NCBI RefSeq assembly: GCF_000737335.2
Contig: NZ_JMCC02000032.1
Location: 1-64,000 of the forward strand
DNA: 64,000 bases
Direction of reading: 5' to 3'
Source of the DNA: Enhygromyxa salina
Lineage (GTDB): Bacteria > Myxococcota_A > Polyangia > Nannocystales > Nannocystaceae
Shown: positions 63,247 through 64,000 of the stretch, one piece after another
How positions within the stretch are numbered: the first letter of the stretch is position 1
Layout of the letters: every line of letters begins with the position of its first letter
Notes under the pieces: model-generated
Database searches by the model: none
What the model was told of the DNA's origin: nothing
The model's input: only the letters and a program-made list of their open reading frames with translations
Program-made: the position numbers and the translations under genes

Positions 63247-64000
63247 TCACGGTGGCCCAGCATTCGCCATGGTCCATACAGCCGCCGTCTTATCGATGCT
63301 CGTTGTGAGTATGTAGCGGCCACTCTCGTCAAAGCTCACGTCGGTGATACGCTTAGAGTGAATACCCAACGTGGCCAAGGATTCACCGGTGCTTAGTTTC
63401 CAGGTGCGAGCCACGTGGTCCCATCCTCCTGTGACGAAGAGGCTTCCATCGGGAGAGAACTCGATGATGTCGATGGTGTTGTCATGGGCGTTGATTGTTT
63501 TCGAAACGAGATCTCCGTTTGTAGTGTTCCAGATACGAATGCTGCCGTCATCCCCTGCGGTGATGGCTTTGCTTCCATCTGGGCTGATTTTTCCGGTCCA
63601 GAGGGGTCCCGAATGGCCAACTAGCGTCTTGATCGCGTCGCCTGTGTGAGCGTCCCACAAGATCGCTGTTTCATCCCAACTCACGGTCAGCGCCCTGGAG
63701 CCGTCTGGGGAGAGGGCGATATCCATGATCAACTTGGAGTGACCTTCCAGGCTCTTGCGGGAGCCCGTCTGCAGGTCCCAGAGCGAGCCACTCTCGTGAT
63801 TTCCCGCGGCTGCGATTGTCTTGCCATCTGCGTCGGAACAAACAGTCCAAACTTCGTTCTCGTGTCCATCGAGTTCGTTGAGGAGTGCTCCCTCGTTTAC
63901 GCTCCAGATCCTCACGGCACCATCACGGCCACCGACGAGTAGCCATGGCGGTCCGTCTGCGAAGCTAGCCGTGGTCGCGTCGCTGGCGACGACCTCGCTG
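63247..64000 (-). CDS. WD40-repeat protein, 3' part
   Basis: The frame runs open from the right window edge to the stop at 63247. At least five WD40 repeats are visible, for example GRDGAVRIWS, GNHESGSLWDL, SWDETAILWDAHTGD, GDDGSIRIWNTTNGD and GGWDHVARTWKLSTGE. The protein is cut by the edge. In this type of bacterium such C-terminal propellers often follow a kinase, AAA/NACHT or caspase-like domain, which would lie beyond 64000. G+C is lower than average. Confidence 0.85.
   Translation of the reverse strand, partial: SEVVASDATTASFADGPPWLLVGGRDGAVRIWSVNEGALLNELDGHENEVWTVCSDADGKTIAAAGNHESGSLWDLQTGSRKSLEGHSKLIMDIALSPDGSRALTVSWDETAILWDAHTGDAIKTLVGHSGPLWTGKISPDGSKAITAGDDGSIRIWNTTNGDLVSKTINAHDNTIDIIEFSPDGSLFVTGGWDHVARTWKLSTGESLATLGIHSKRITDVSFDESGRYILTTSIDKTAAVWTMANAGPP

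Overview
The window is about 70% G+C over most of its length (estimated by eye). It is full of families typical of predatory delta-proteobacteria: Ser/Thr kinases with TPR-like tails, an ECF sigma factor, lipoproteins with Cys-rich or Gly-Asp repeat linkers, CotH-fold lipoproteins, a DUF1592/DUF1552 pair, and integrase and IS remnants. A CYP51-like P450, an ERG2-like sterol C-8 isomerase and a sterol-desaturase-superfamily protein also occur. Together these point to a myxobacterium of the suborder Nannocystineae (Nannocystis, Plesiocystis or Enhygromyxa type). The taxon is an inference; no rRNA gene is present.

Left arm (1-7,960) is an accessory island. Broken ISKra4-like and IS91-like transposases lie next to a two-gene operon of visibly lower G+C. 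That operon encodes a DUF1837/HamA-like nuclease candidate and a Ski2-like SF2 helicase (HamB-like), read as a Hachiman-type anti-phage system. Beyond it are two convergent XRE regulators, an unknown protein and a tyrosine integrase with an internal in-frame deletion.

The stretch 7,980-30,120 is mostly core-like. It holds a patatin, the P450, a BtpA-family protein, and a probable five-gene minus-strand unit (unknown, GH3-like, TetR, ERG2-like, archaemetzincin-like lipoprotein). It continues with a PPP phosphatase, a SpoU methyltransferase, a GTPase/membrane-protein pair, a secreted SGNH hydrolase, lipoproteins, an SDH/ClpP-class protease and an RND/MMPL transporter. Many genes here seem to be leaderless: a TANNNT box sits 5-10 bases before the GTG or ATG.

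The stretch 30,120-40,000 is signalling and envelope: a kinase relic, a TPR-like kinase followed by an ECF sigma factor, and several lipoproteins (VWA, CotH, GDGD-linker). From 40,295 to 51,918 is a polysaccharide or glycolipid region with GT2, methyltransferase and three GT-C-like membrane proteins. Between the divergent sugar operons sits the most unusual part of the window, a 2.2-kb insertion bounded by an imperfect 44-bp direct repeat. It carries a Schlafen/AlbA-ATPase protein with a SAVED-like C-terminus and, just downstream on the same strand, the full conserved core of a group I intron.

The right arm (52,000-64,000) has a structured intergenic region, a small XRE protein, the sterol-desaturase-family protein, a hexapeptide-repeat exported protein, and a second CotH lipoprotein. 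It ends with a three-gene operon (cytochrome-c-like motif plus beta-propeller, DUF1592-type, DUF1552), two oxidoreductases and the end of a WD40 protein cut by the window edge.
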